Origin: Jaltomata sinuosa | Taxonomy: Eukaryota > Streptophyta > Magnoliopsida > Solanales > Solanaceae | Direction: 5' to 3' | DNA length: 64,000 bases | Assembly (NCBI GenBank): GCA_003996215.1 | Contig: QJPP01000028.1 | Location: 1,612,001 to 1,676,000, forward strand | Part shown: piece by piece, positions 37,601-50,085 of the stretch | How the letters are laid out: each line of letters starts with the position of its first letter | Position numbering within the stretch: the first letter of the stretch is position 1 | Translations under genes and position numbers: made by a program | The notes under the pieces: generated by a model | What the model was told of the DNA's origin: nothing | Database searches by the model: none | Seen by the model: only the letters and a program-made list of their open reading frames with translations

Positions 37601-38949
37601 ATGCACTACATATACCATTTAATTGCACGATTTGCCTTCCAAATGGACTGTTCTTTAATTTCCCCCCTTCAAATAAGCTTGTGTTTAATTTTTGTCCTTA
37701 TAAATCAAACTTAACGAGACATAAGTTCTTTAAGAGCACAAGCCATAACTTGTAAGATATTATGATGTGAAAATATAAACTTATACTCTTATAAAAAAAT
37801 TATTTACCTTTTAAGGACAAACATTAAAGACCAACACAAAGCATAAGTGCAAATGACCCTATATCATACTAGCTAGTACGTATTACTTTGGGGCAATGTG
37901 TGTAAGGTTAGTATGATTAGTATATACATTTTAAAAGAGAAGATAACTATTATATGGTTTCTTTAAGTGGCAATCCAGCTACTATTCCACCTATAGAATG
38001 AAAAATATTTAATGGGGATTTTTACATAACATTGGATTTACTATTATTTTTTTCTAATCTATATATATTGTTTATACAATGTAATACACATTATATAGGA
38101 GTAGAAATTATACATATATCATATATCTGCGGTTTGCCAGTTATTTTAAATTTTTAAGCAATTTGGTGAGAAGCTATTTAGGTTAATTCTTTTATTTAAT
38201 TAATTTTTTAATTAATAACATTGGAATCATGCATTTAAGTGATCTGTTTAAGTTGCAACTCTAAGATAAAAATTTATTTTCACCTGATGTTTTATATCAA
38301 ATCAAAAAATATACTACATGTATTTTTTCATATTGGCAATTTTCAGAAATAACATACATATAGGTAAAAATAGGTGTTCATAACTACAGTTTCAAAAGTT
38401 ACAATCTGTAGCATCCATGTATCAACTGTATTTATATAATACAGTGATACACGACGAGATTGGGTCTGTCCATGTTAGAGCCGATGTATCAATTGTATAA
38501 GAATCAAATATTGTTGATACAAATACACGAAGGTAGCAGAATTTTTAAAGTATTGCTATTTAAATACAGTTTGTAATTAATACAAACTTAGGCTGAGTTG
38601 ACTACTTAAGGCCTTAAGTATGCCTATATCCATAGTTTTCCCTTTGTTTTATCACTTAATTTTTCAATTACTGTGATTATTTTTTAAAATTATGTATAAA
38701 CATCGAATACGAATAAGTATTTACCCAATTTAAATCCCGGGTGCATAATAGAGCTCGAGATTCATTTAATGCAAATTAACACCATCTTTCGTAAGGAAAA
38801 TTTAATTTTCTAGGTCACTTACAATTTTATATACGTATGTTTTAATTTTATGGGTTTTTTATTACAAAAGATCCTCAGTTTTATGATTGATGCTCTTTGA
38901 ATCCAATACCAACTTATCTCTAAAAAGTACACAATCTCATAAAAATATG

Positions 38950-39330
38950 GAATTTTTTATGAGATCAAAATCAAAATAATTTTCACTTTTTTAGAATTTT
39001 TAAAATTGAAGTTGAAGTTAAAATTATGTTTGGCCATAGTTTTTGCAATAATTATCTAGAACTTAAATGTATTTTCTAAAAAAATATAAAATATGATTTT
39101 AAAATAAAATATAATTTAAATGAGGTTATTTTATGAAAATAAAAAAAAATAGATTTTTTTTAAAAAAAAAAAATGGAAAAAGTAAAAGTAAAAATAGTGA
39201 AAATAGGTATTAGGCTGTTTTCACTTTTTCAAATACAACTTCAAGTTGTATTTGAAATTTTTATGACTAAACAATAATTTTTGAATAAAGTGAGATATTT
39301 TTTTTTTTAAAAAAAGTGAAAATTTCTTAT
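38950..39330. mobile_element. MITE-like repeat, family B copy 1
   Basis: Shares ordered blocks with 51745-52110: GAAGTTAAAATTATGTTTGG, AATATAATTTAAATGAGG, AAAAAGTAAAAGTAAAAA and CAAATACAACTTCAAGTTGT. Borders approximate; non-coding. Confidence 0.6.
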
Positions 39331-41157
39331 GACCTTGCCCACTTATTATACCTTTCAAGATTTTCCAAATCTACCATAGACTCTAAAACTCAAGGTGGGG
39401 TCTTACATATTTTTTTTTAATTACTATTTCATCAAACTTCTTTCATGGGGAGAAAACTATAGAAAAACAATAAGAAGTGCTGAGGCCCTACCATATCATT
39501 TTGACTATATAAAAAAAAATTGCTACTAATGTTGACGTAAATGAATGATCTCCAAGTAAATTGGCCACATCTTGAATTGAAATGATATGTTTAATTAATA
39601 GTAGCTCGACATAATGATTTAATGATTTAATCTACAAGGCAATCATCACTTGATCTTTCCTATTTTTCTCAAAAAATTTCATCCAAGATTTCAAGATCAA
39701 GATTTTCTTGTAGAATTTTTATGAAGATTGTAGTGTTTATCCATTTATTTATTGTCTCAAATTAATATAAAACCTTTGAAAGTTGAAATTATAACATGTC
39801 ACTCTCAAATGGAATAACAGTAGGGTCCAATTAGGCCAACTTAAGCAAATGTTACTATTTTAGGCTACTGTTTGAATTCGTCTTTATTTTTAAATATATT
39901 GTACAACTATTACTCTTAGGAAATTATTCTTTTGAATAACGTTAGACTCGTCACTTGACTTTAATGTTTGCTCATATTAATTTTACAGATAAACTATTAG
40001 ACTGTCATTTAACATTTGTAAAAACTTATAAAATTTTAGACTACGATTAATGTTTCCTCATAAGATTTTAAGTTTGTTAAAAAAGGATCTTTAGACCATG
40101 GTCTAAAAAATTCATAAATTACAAGAAAAATAAAAAGAGGATCATTTACTGAACAACTATCCTAAAAAAGATAACTGGCGAAAATTTCACGTTGAATATC
40201 TACGATATTTATATATATTAGTATATCTGTTCTGTTGTATTTTCAAATGTAGATAAATTCTTTTGAAAATAACAACATTTTCTCTATCTTTTATGTAAAA
40301 ATGAGTCCAATAATACCTTTTTCCAATGGTGAGATATTAAAAAATTACTGAATAATGGTAAGAAAATACTCTGTTGAGGAAATAAACACGTTTTTAGGAC
40401 AATCTAATAGAAAATACAACAATTAAATATATAGCTTCACTGCGTTCTGTTGCATTATTATTAGAAGAAATTGACTTTCACCTGAACTAAAAACAAATTT
40501 ATCATCAAACAATCAATAAGTTAAATGTTTTTACTGGAGTCATACGAGAAGAAATTTGTTACTACATATTAGGTGGTCATGTAACAACAATAAGCTAAAT
40601 CTTTTTTTCTCGAGCCATATGAGAAGAAAAGTTTTTATATATTAAGTAGGACCATCGTTGTATAACCATTCATCAAGGAATGTCGCCCAAGTGTTCAAGA
40701 ATATAGCAAGAACTAACTGCTAGAGCACCAACACAGTGTCTTCCAACTATCCTTCCTCTTTATATTACTTGTATATGTTGATCTTTGTGTAGTTAAACAA
40801 CATATCAATGAATTGCATCAACATATATAACCACCTCTTGAGACAGATTCAGTGATAGAATTTATGCCTTAGCTTGTTTGGGAGTTTCATTAATATGTTA
40901 TAGGGCCAGTGGGACTCAATTAGAAAAACAGTTGATTGGTTGGATTTGTAACATCTGCAAATCTTAATTTGTTGATTTATAAAATCTTGAGAATGTGAGC
41001 AGTTCATGACAAACAGTAACAAAAAATTAGTCTGTGAAGAAAATGGAAAGTGTAAGTAGCGTTATATAGTGAGTTATCCAAAATAAACAAGTTTTTTTTT
41101 TTTTTTGAGTGTGATGTAGTCTTTTGAAACTATCAAATTGTAATATTTCACAATATA

Positions 41158-41900
41158 GTGATATTGTATAGCTCCTCTCGTGTGTATAAGTTTCTCCACG
41201 TTAAAAAGAGAATGTATGCCTTGGCTTATTACAATGCTTTGATAGGGGTTCAAGAGAGCACAAGGGAAGGTGAGCTAATTTGGTCGAAGTTTCTACAGCC
41301 AAAGCATAGATTCATAATATGGTTAGCAAATAAAAGGAGACTGCTCACGAAGGCTAGACTACAGAGACTGTAGATTCCAGTTGATAATGACAATTGTTGT
41401 TTATGTTATGCAGATGTCACAGAGACTCAACAACACCTGTTTGCAAATTGATCGTGGATTACTGAAGTCAGGACTGGGCTCTCAAATTGGCTAGGCATCC
41501 TAATTGACCAAAAGGATGTTAAGCAGAGTCTAAAATGGTTTAGGAGGTGGCAATGATCTATCATACATGGAAGGCTAGGAATTGGAGGGTGTTCAGGTCT
41601 ACGAATGTAAATACAGATTTTGTCATAGCACAGATACAGAAGGAAACAAGAATACGAGTAGAAGGCTTACAAACAGTGCAGAGAGCTCATAGAATACAAC
41701 GCTTGATACATAGAATATGTACTTAGCGTGCCCACATTAGCAGAAACAGTAGTATAATTCTGTAATTAGTTATTGTTCTTTGATGGAGACTTGGAGGCTG
41801 CAGCTCACATCCTAGAAGGTGGCTGCAGTTCTAGGTGCTCTTAGGATGTAAACATGTTGGCTGGTATGGTAATATTCACAGTTTATTACCAAAAAACAAA
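41158..41900 (+). pseudogene. LINE 3' remnant with zinc-binding reverse-transcriptase domain (zf-RVT)
   Basis: A broken plus-strand frame reads WSKFLQPKHRFIIWLANKRR, then NCCLCY and QQHLF, the spacing of the zf-RVT domain at the C-terminus of plant LINE polyproteins. In-frame stop codons at about 41371, 41448 and 41554 and a frameshift near 41555 leave TWKARNWRVF and the last domain residues in another frame. A TAATATTCACAGTTTATTACC-like tail near 41867-41890 before AAAAAACAAA resembles LINE 3' ends. This is a different LINE lineage from the RTE element at 53416. Confidence 0.75.
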
Positions 41901-42106
41901 CATGGATATAATTTATGGGTGAAATTATTACTTCCTAACATCTGTCACGACCTCTTATTAACATGAAAGGACAAACACTTTGTAGAAGGCTTTCATAAAA
42001 TGATAACATTATCAAAAACTAAGGATCGCCCAATTGTGACAAATGGACATTAATTTTGCAGAAGCACTTTTGGATCAAGGTACATTGTATCAACTGACTT
42101 ACAATT

Positions 42107-43636
42107 CTAAACTGCATTTAGCAAATATAATAGCTCTGCCCTCGGAGAGGCTCTGGGGAAACGCATCAATTCTATGGCGATATTCCTTTCTTTGCAGTCA
42201 CCAAATACTTTATTCTGCTTGATGGACATCCTTACCAAAGATGGCGTGTGAGCACTCAATAACTTAACAAAAGCAAGCTCAGTTTTTGAACCCTTGAAAT
42301 AATGCAAGATAACATGCTCGTGCTTATTGAGTGGTTGTTCTAAGCAAGCCGGTGCGTCTAAATATTCCAGAACTGCTTCAGCATTGTCACTGGTATTTTT
42401 GACCTAAACGTAAAATTAAATATCAAGTCAGTGTAGTTTCTCATGTTTATATACACATAACCACAGTCCACATGTAGGGTGAACCTTTCTTACCCAAATA
42501 TGGAGTTCACTTAAATTGGGGGACATCTTAATTAACTGTAGTGCGCAAGAAGTCTGACCCAATTTGCCAAAGTCTACACCTAATGATAGATCCCACAAGC
42601 AGTCAAGCGCAAAAGGAAGCTCCTTAGGAACCGTGCCTGCAGTCAAAAGCTTTGGAGAAATACAACAATTAGAATCACATGAATAGTATACCTACAAAAT
42701 ATATAAGTAAAACAACATGTCAATTGCCTACCTCAAGAAGATATGAACCCAAATGAAGTGTCTCAAGTGTAGGCAAGCTTAAAAGAAGTTTTTCCAAAGT
42801 TGGACAATAATCAATCACTTCACCTACATTACAAAGCACAACTACTGTCAAGCTTTTGCAATTCCTAAAGCAATTTAGCTCAAGATAGTCACTCTGATGA
42901 TAAACTAAGGACTCCAACTGCGGTGAAACAATATTCAAGTATCGAGTGCCTTGACAGAACTTCAGAGTCAAATCAACAAGAAGGGGAGCATTGATAACAC
43001 AAAACTCAACAGTTGGCACAAATGTCGTTCTTTCCAAACAAAGAGTTATAAGATTCAAAAAGCCGAGAAAAGAACTTGGTGGTTTGAAGATACAGTTGAA
43101 GAGTTTCAATTTTGTCAGGGTTGAGCAACTAAATATATAAGAAGGCACTTTGTAAGTGCTATTTTCTGGCATGTTAAGCTTTAGCTTCTTGACACCATTT
43201 CTAGTGACATTGGCCATCCATCTATCAATATCTGTATATGAAGACAATCGTACTCCTGAAACATCAAGATCGAACTTCACAATGTCCCCAATATGCAATA
43301 GGAGAATACTATCTACAGTTTTGTAGAAGAAAGAGAGAGACTTCTTTGCTAATTCATTGCAAAAGAGGTTATCCAGCACCAAATTGGGAAACATGGCCCA
43401 AATATATCTCCATTTTTTGGACAAAATACTAGTTCTTGCTGCGTCTTCAACAGGCAGGAGTTGAACAATATAATCTATAACGTTACTTGGTAGAATACTG
43501 ATTTTATCTTCTGTATCCTCTTGATCAACATCAGCTCTTTTACTATCTGTAATTAGAAAAAGTTGTGTAATCTTTGGATTAAAACTTATAAATTAAGAAA
43601 AACAAAAGGAAAAGAGAGAAGTGTACCTTCCAACAT
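42107..43636 (-). CDS. F-box/FBD/LRR-repeat protein, four exons
   Basis: Likely the substrate-binding subunit of an SCF ubiquitin ligase. Coding exons are 43627-43636, 42732-43546, 42494-42649 and 42107-42403; introns are GT/AG and the joined frame encodes 425 residues, close to the At1g13570-like F-box/FBD/LRR group. The F-box lies at about 19-58 (ISILPSNVIDYIVQLLPVED, then SILSKKWRYIW). Leucine-rich repeats with LTKLKLFNC, FLNLITLCLE and LPTLETLHLG fill about 110-330. The FBD-type end is at about 345-425 (VILHYFKGSKTELAF, LVRMSI). The first coding exon holds only 10 nt (M-L-E plus one base), so the start depends on that splice; no better ATG lies in exon 2 before the F-box. This large family turns over fast, and target proteins cannot be inferred. 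Confidence 0.88.
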
Positions 43637-43725
43637 GCTGATTCTTAAGATGATAAGAATTTGTAACGTCAATTAGACTCCTAGTTACTATTATTAGAGC
43701 AGATAGTGTAATGATCTAAGAGGTC

Positions 43726-43733
43726 TTTATATA
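43726..43733 (-). promoter_or_regulatory. Probable TATA box of the F-box gene
   Basis: Minus-strand TATATAAA, about 90 bases upstream of the proposed ATG. A perfect 14-bp inverted repeat lies just upstream of it. Confidence 0.5.
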
Positions 43734-43756
43734 ATGTTCAAATTGTCTCTTCATCT

Positions 43757-43821
43757 GGTATGCACAGGTTCGACTAATACAACAACATTCACAATTTTCT
43801 TGGACAAAACCTGTGCATACC
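43757..43821. repeat. Perfect 14-bp inverted repeat with 37-base spacer
   Basis: GGTATGCACAGGTT at 43757-43770 and its exact complement AACCTGTGCATACC at 43808-43821. It sits 24 bases upstream of the F-box gene's TATA box. It could be a hairpin, a pair of binding sites, or the ends of a small element. Confidence 0.9.
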
Positions 43822-43941
43822 TTTTGGGAAGTGTAAAAGTTCACCTTCATGAATCTCAATAGTTTCGGAGACTACTGAGATCATCTGTATGAAACTTGTG
43901 TAATTACTGCACAATTAAGTTAAAAAAATTCTTTGTTGTTA

Positions 43942-44164
43942 CTTCCTCTTTGTCCACCGTACAAAAATAGATGTCCTCCCGGAAAACCAAGAAATAATTT
44001 ATCACTTTTATCTATTTCACCCTTATTATTAAATACTAATTCATTTTCCAATATTTAAATGACTTATAATAAATAGGAGTGATATAATAAAATTACTCTT
44101 TTATTTAATGTTTCTTAAGGAGTGTGCCAAGTTAAACATGGACAAGTAAAGATGGACGGAGAAG
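43942..44164. mobile_element. Stowaway-type MITE
   Basis: TA, then CTTCCTCTTTGTCCACCGTAC at the left; at the right the inverted counterpart CTTCTCCGTCCATCTTTACT, then TA. About 223 bp, AT-rich. It lies roughly 300 bp upstream of the F-box gene. Confidence 0.8.
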
Positions 44165-44169
44165 TACTT

Positions 44170-45316
44170 ATTAATTTTTGAATGGCCCCAAACAGATATC
44201 CACTATTTGCAAAATGAAACACTAGTTAACACTCCATCAAATTCAATTTGACTGTCTTAATAGGAATTGGATTCAAGTTACATAGACCATGTTAGACTTG
44301 ATATAGAGAGAGCCTCATTATTGTAGGTCAATTTTACCTGATGGTGTAAAATATCTATACACTGCTATTGTGGACTGACTGGGAAGAATGTACCTTTGGT
44401 GTGACAATTATCATACCAACCGTAAATATTGGGTAGCCAAGTACAGAGCGGATAAATGCTAAAAGCATCTAAGTAGTAAGCCCATCCCAAGATGAGTGAT
44501 TTCTTATTCTGACTTCCCATGCAAGAGTCTCTGATAGCACAGCCGAGACAACGTACAACATGTGTTCTGCTCCTGTGAGGTTAGAGCGACAAAAAAAAAA
44601 ATTATAATTCAAGAGAAAGTCACGGCGTGACGAGCCGTTTATCATTAGGATAGGAGTCTAGTGGAAGTACAGTGATGTATATAGCTGAGGCATCCTAACA
44701 TACAGATATGTACTGATAAGGAACCTTGTTTAGCAAAACTAAGTGTGGAAATGAATATCTCTCTATTTCAAAGACTACAGAAATGCCTCCCCAAGAAATG
44801 TAAGTCTACAGGCTGATAATACATAGAGTTGCAGAATCATATGTAGCCTCCAATTCATTGCATACATTTGATTGATACTTGATACAATGTGTTTGTATTT
44901 TTTTTATGTTATATTCTTCACATAGCTGGTGTATAATGCCAAACTAGAATGGAACAGAACTCCTAGATTAGATTGCATGTCTTATGTTATGTTCTCTGTC
45001 TTAGATATAGCAAGGCATGGTGAATACCTACCTTGCATTTTGTGATCTTTTCATTTAACAAAAATTACAACCTAGAAGCCTCAGATTAGGTAGTTGTGCT
45101 TAAGAAAATGAAGTTAGAGGCAAACGACAAACAACAACTACGCCTCAGTCTCAAGCAAAAACACAGACGCTGCACAAATTAAGTATGGTCTGAAATTGAA
45201 CTCTTAACATAGATGTCAAAAAAATAGTATCCTGGTCAAGAGTTAACAGTTCCTTGATCCTATCTTCTTTCTAAATTGGTCGCTATTTCCTTGATATCAA
45301 TGATGAAATCAATAAT
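44170..45316. other. Intergenic region between F-box and DUF863 genes
   Basis: No gene is seen. It probably contains the 3' UTR of the DUF863 gene in its right part and distal promoter of the F-box gene in its left part. Confidence 0.45.
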
Positions 45317-48007
45317 TCATGAATAATACTTGCGGCCTACATAGTTGAGTCTAGACCTCCTATTTCTCACAGGACTGAACCACTTGTTTCCACCAGTCAT
45401 TTTAGACCTATGTTTCTTGTATTCTCTTGATCTAAGTGCTGTCTCCATAATCTTTACATCTTCACAAATCTCATGCCTAGAAAGTGTTGCCAAGCTTGGC
45501 ATAATATCCCTCTGAAAATCTTTCATTCTTCTTCCTCTCTTCAATGTTATTCCGTAGTCCTTTCTCTCCGTGGCACTAAATTCAAATGCATTTGAGGTCA
45601 CACAACAGTCGTCAATGGAGCTTTCAGGTTGTTTGAGCACCATTTCTTCAAAAGTGTCTGAAGAACACTGTGGCTGTTCTGTATTTTTACCTTCAATCTT
45701 ATCCGTGCTGATAGGAACGCTTGGTTCAGAACATTCCAGTGCAAGATAGATGAGGGACACTGCTCCTCTGATGATCTGACCATCGACTTCTGATGTTTCT
45801 CTCATCTGGTTATCACTGTTACTGGAAGAGTCGACATCCTCCTGGCCTGGGGATATATTTGCTTGAAGTGTTTCAGATTTTTCAAATGCATTACATTTGA
45901 GGGTACTTGAATTTCCTAGCTGAGTTCCGGATTGCATTGTCTCTATGCCACTTGAGATGTCCTCAAAACAGGAAGATTTGCATGACGAAAGAGATCTGTC
46001 AGGACCCCTATCCTTGACAAAATCTTGAGTCTTATATTCAGGAGAAGACATTGGATCATGCTTGGCTTTCTTGCTTTTGTTTTCTGGTGTACTTGGAACT
46101 TGATCATCACCGTCCAGAAATTTGACAGTCAAGTCAGCTTTTTCGTATTCGGTAATGAGACTGCAAGGATTTCCACTACTGTTTGAAAGTGGCAGATTGA
46201 GGTTTATCGAAAACTGTTCAACTCCAACATTTTCCATTCTTTTATGACGGAGGCTGCTGCCAGACGCAGAATTAAGGATTCCTTGGGGAACACAAGCAGA
46301 TGTCTCATTTGGACAGCCATCATCTTGCTCTCTCCAGTTAGAAGCAGTGGGAAAGGTGCTCCCACAAGGTTTATCAGCCAGTCCGCGTGACTCCCTTGAA
46401 GAAGCCCTACTTGAAGAACATGCCAAGCTAGGATTATCTGAATGAAAAGAATCATCAAATATGGATTCATTAAGGTCCAGAAAAGCCCGTTCATCAGAAA
46501 AAGGAACTTTGCCCTTTCCTGATATATCTCTGGAAAGGAGGGGCCGCTCACATTGTTCAACTCCTGCAGAATATGCAGATATTAGATACACATAGAGAAG
46601 CATAGTATTGTTAGTGCTTTGCTTTAATGTTCGTAGCTATGAGCGAAGGACAAAGAACTGTCAGACCTTCAGCTAAAGGGTTCTGCTCAAGACAACTTGT
46701 GCTGCTATCTGGAATAAAATAATTTCTTGGAGTCCCATCAAACCAATTATCCTTAATGCTGTTTGTAAAGCTGTTGGTGCATTGGTAATCACGCTTATAT
46801 CCAGCATAAGAAACACGAGTAGAACCCAGAGGAGACTGCGGCTTTAGTTCTACATTAGACACTGTTTCGTTTGATTCCTCTAAATCGATAAAATTATTCC
46901 ATGTCCTGGTTTGACCACCTGTTTTAGTATCAGTCGGAGTTTCATCTGATTCCTCTAAATCAATTATATGATTAAAGGTCTTTGTTCTGGCACTTGATTT
47001 CAGATTGTTCCTACCAATGCTCAACGAGAGATTAACCTCCTCAGAATGAGGTGCTACACCACCATGGTAATAATGATTTTTCTCGATTGAACTCCCTAAA
47101 TTATTGGAGAAACCATGTCTCTTGTTCAAGTTCCCCCTATCAATATGATCAAGATAATGAGTGGGACAAACTTGAGGATTTGAAAATCGTTGCTGGAACC
47201 CTGAAAAGGTGACTTGCTGCCCTTGTAACCAGTTGAACACCTGATGCACATGAAGAAATATAACAATAACATAAAGAATCCTCAGGTAAAGCTTTTAAGA
47301 GATCTTTTAAAGTCCAAAACAACATGTTCTCTCTGTATGTCAAAGTGACTACTACTTGCTTTTGCTTTTCCCTGATTTCTTCGTAAGCAAAACATTTTCT
47401 CTTTGAGTGATTCATCAAAACGTAGTGCTCAACAAAGGGAAGACCAAAAAGGAGCAAAACCTAGAAAGACTCTTGGCACATTACAATTTTATTTCATGTT
47501 CAATTACCTTAGGAGTGCTGCAAATTCTCTTCTGATCAACAGACATAGATGGGCTGATAAAATTTCCAAATGCAACCGAATTTCCTTGTCGGGCTCCTCT
47601 GCTAAAATAAGCTCCATCCAACTCCTTCCAGCTCAAATCCTTCATCGTGTCCTTTTGTGTGTAGTACAGGCGATGAAGTTCATAAACCTAAGGAAACAGC
47701 AAAAAGTGGGTGAAAAGAAAAGAACAGGAACATATTGTCCACTATGACTTATACGCCTCCTTTTTATTTTCTTAGATATATATGCTGCTTAATGTGACCT
47801 GCAGTCCATATACAATGTTTACAGGCAGTATACTCACGACGTTTTAATTATGTCATGATTTTACAAAATATGTACGTTGTAGGTATGATTAAATACCTGC
47901 TTCTTGTATGCATGATCCTGCCCGAGTATTGTCTCCTTGCGAGTGTCTTTCACAGGTTCCTCATATTTCAATGATAAAGTCAGATCATAATCGCTGCTAA
48001 CCAACAT
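45317..48007 (-). CDS. DUF863-family plant protein, four coding exons
   Basis: Plant-specific protein of unknown function. Coding exons are 47897-48007, 47508-47687, 46667-47240 and 45317-46563; all junctions are GT/AG and the joined frame gives 703 residues ending in TGA. Exon 2 starts VYELHRLYYTQKDTM (about 38-52), the hallmark of DUF863 proteins (HELHRLYRIQ-type motif), and exon 1 carries GQDHAYKKQ just before it, also typical. Further on there are repeated IDLEES motifs (about 180-220), NLSLSIGRN, a nuclear-type NKSKKAKHD stretch, many serine- and acid-rich segments, and a basic C-terminus (SKMTGGNKWFSPVRNRRSR). No enzyme motif or membrane segment is visible. Members are usually predicted nuclear; some have been linked to reproductive development, but no role can be read from the sequence. 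Upstream non-coding exons are likely. Confidence 0.88.
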
Positions 48008-49057
48008 TATGCTCTCTCAAGAAATGAAATCTTCATCAGCTGTTCAATTGAGTTTTGCAAGTTTATGGACTGTCAACTGTTACAAGGACCTTTTACATTG
48101 CAACCCCAATCCTGTGGTTCCATGTTTTCACCGCTGAAAAAACACGAAGGTAGAAGATAAAGCAGAAGAAATAACCAGTGGTGAGACAGATTCTCATCTA
48201 TAAAGCACAGCAAAGAATGATCACACTGTTCAATTTCATACCAATTACACACTGAGAAATTATAGCAATAAAGAAGCTCAAGCAGGTGCTATGGTCGAAA
48301 TGACAAGGAACATACTGTTCTGTTGTACAACATCAAATTCTCAAGATTTTCAGAGTCTATATAATATCATAGCTCTCAGTCCATTACAATACAGAATTCC
48401 AATAATCATCCACTTAGCTCCTCCATTATCTTAACTAAAATCCTAAGAATCCCACGTGAATAGCACTATATGATCCCAAAAGAGGCAGTTCTTGTTGATT
48501 GAGTAGTCAGCCTAGCTCAAGATCAGATAAGCAACACTTGCTGAAAGAAGTAAAATTTCTCACTACATTTCCTGCAAAATTGCAAATTGCTAATGTAATT
48601 TTCTCTACTCTCAATCTTAAAAAGCAAAGAATAAACCTAAAGGCTGAAGTAGCATTTTACTTATCCAACTGTGAAAGAAGATATTTTTTTCAGCAGGCCA
48701 AACAGTTCAGTAATCAGCTAATGAAAACAAAACAGTACAACTCAGATGAACCAATGCATTATTGACCTAGTCTTGTGAGCTCAATCATTATGTTTTCCTA
48801 AATCTGTCCTTTTCTTATATTCTTTTTTCACTTTTCCTGAATAAAAAGTGTACAAAGAAAAAATCCCACACTGAAAATTTGAAATGAATAAGATTTAGAC
48901 CACAAAAAGATTGTCTTTTTCTCTCAGAAAAAACAAGTGAAACAGAACACATGAAAATTTACTACATTGTAGCTTAATGCTTATGTGAAGTTTTTTCTTT
49001 GTTTGCTTTTGACCAACACCATTAAGAACTGCATGCAAGCAACACACATAAACAACA

Positions 49058-49175
49058 ACAACAGCTACTACACCTCAGCCCCAAAGAAGCAAACCACATA
49101 CAACAGTGTAATCCCACAAGTGGAGTCTGGGAGGAGGTAGTGTGTAGGCAGACCTTACCTTACCTTGAAAGAAGC
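49058..49175 (-). mobile_element. TTG-tailed SINE / RTE tail copy, diverged
   Basis: AACAACAACAACAGC at the left, then GTGTAATCCCACAAGTGGAG, TCTGGGAGGAGGTAGTGTGT and GCAGACCTTACC. It matches the LINE 3' tail with a 30-base interruption after the CAA run. Confidence 0.7.
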
Positions 49176-49347
49176 AAAACACATTAAACAGTAAAAATTA
49201 AATAGGAAGACAACACCCATTGTGGAGAAACAAGAGAGAAATGCAAATACTTGACAAAATATTCATAAAGAAATCAATCAAGAAAAGACCCACAATCCTC
49301 ACAACAACAGACATTGAAATTTCAAGAACCCCATAGTGAAAAGTAGA

Positions 49348-49380
<33 letters not shown>

Positions 49381-49381
49381 T
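49348..49381. repeat. Compound (CT)n(CA)n microsatellite
   Basis: CT dinucleotides with one interruption, followed directly by CA dinucleotides. Confidence 0.95.
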
Positions 49382-49983
49382 AGAGGAAGGACTTACAAGA
49401 GAGGAGTGGAAGAAGGAAGAGTCCAACATAACCCCATTGAGCAAAAACAGCTTCTTTAATTTTCTAGTACCCTTAAATGTCTGCACTTTATCAGAGCAAA
49501 ACATGAAAGAACAGGACATGTTTTTGCCGATCCAAGAAGATCAAATTAAATGCATTACACTAGCCACCCATCATTAATAAACACACACATACAGAAAGAA
49601 AGAGAAGGACAAAAAAGAAAATGAAGATTAGAGGGAGTGAAGAAAAGATGGTATCTTTGGAGGCTTAAAGGTTGTGGCTTTGCGTGGGATTTAGCACAAG
49701 AATAGTGTGGCAATCATCCATAAATACCCCTCTCCTCTTTCATCTTTTTCTTTTTCAGGTTTTTGAGGGACACACACACTCTCTCTTTATGTTCCTCTTA
49801 ACCACTTTGGGCCCTCTTTTTTTTCTCTGGCCGAAACATATATAGAGTAAAAACTTTTGGGTTTGTTTGGTTAGTGGGATAATGAATTAATTTTTAGATT
49901 AGATGTGAAATTATTTTATTTTGCGTTTGGTTGAATTTTTTATTTTGAGAATAGCATTTTCAAAATTAATTTAGGGAGAAAAA

Positions 49984-50085
49984 TCTTAGTAGCTTAGTTG
50001 GTTTGTTACCTGAACTTTCACCTTGTTGGTGAGGGTTCGGCTCCCCACATTGTAATCCCTAAATGAGGCTCCTAGCTAAAGTTTG
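49984..50085 (+). mobile_element. tRNA-like SINE head fragment
   Basis: TAGTAGCTTAGTTGGTTTGT (A box) and GAGGGTTCGGCTCCCC (B box and T-arm-like stem) at tRNA-like spacing, followed by TTGTAATCCC. It cannot fold as a complete tRNA, so a SINE remnant is the best call. Confidence 0.6.

Larger units (their letters stand above)
34350..41157. other. Gene-free AT-rich stretch
   Basis: No gene is seen in about 6.8 kb. At about 35580-35720 a low-complexity AACCAAACCAAAC block occurs; around 36362-36430 there is a left end only of a Stowaway-like element. The other repeats are listed separately. Confidence 0.45.
48010..49870. other. Probable 5' leader, leader intron and promoter of the DUF863 gene
   Basis: No other gene is seen. 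A CT/CA compound microsatellite (49348-49381) and a TATATA site near 49850 (minus) suggest that transcription starts around 49800 and that the leader is spliced, but splice sites were not resolved. Confidence 0.35.

Noticed and set aside
49984..50085. Possible functional tRNA gene
   Set aside because: A and B boxes are present but the acceptor and anticodon stems do not close; read as a SINE head.
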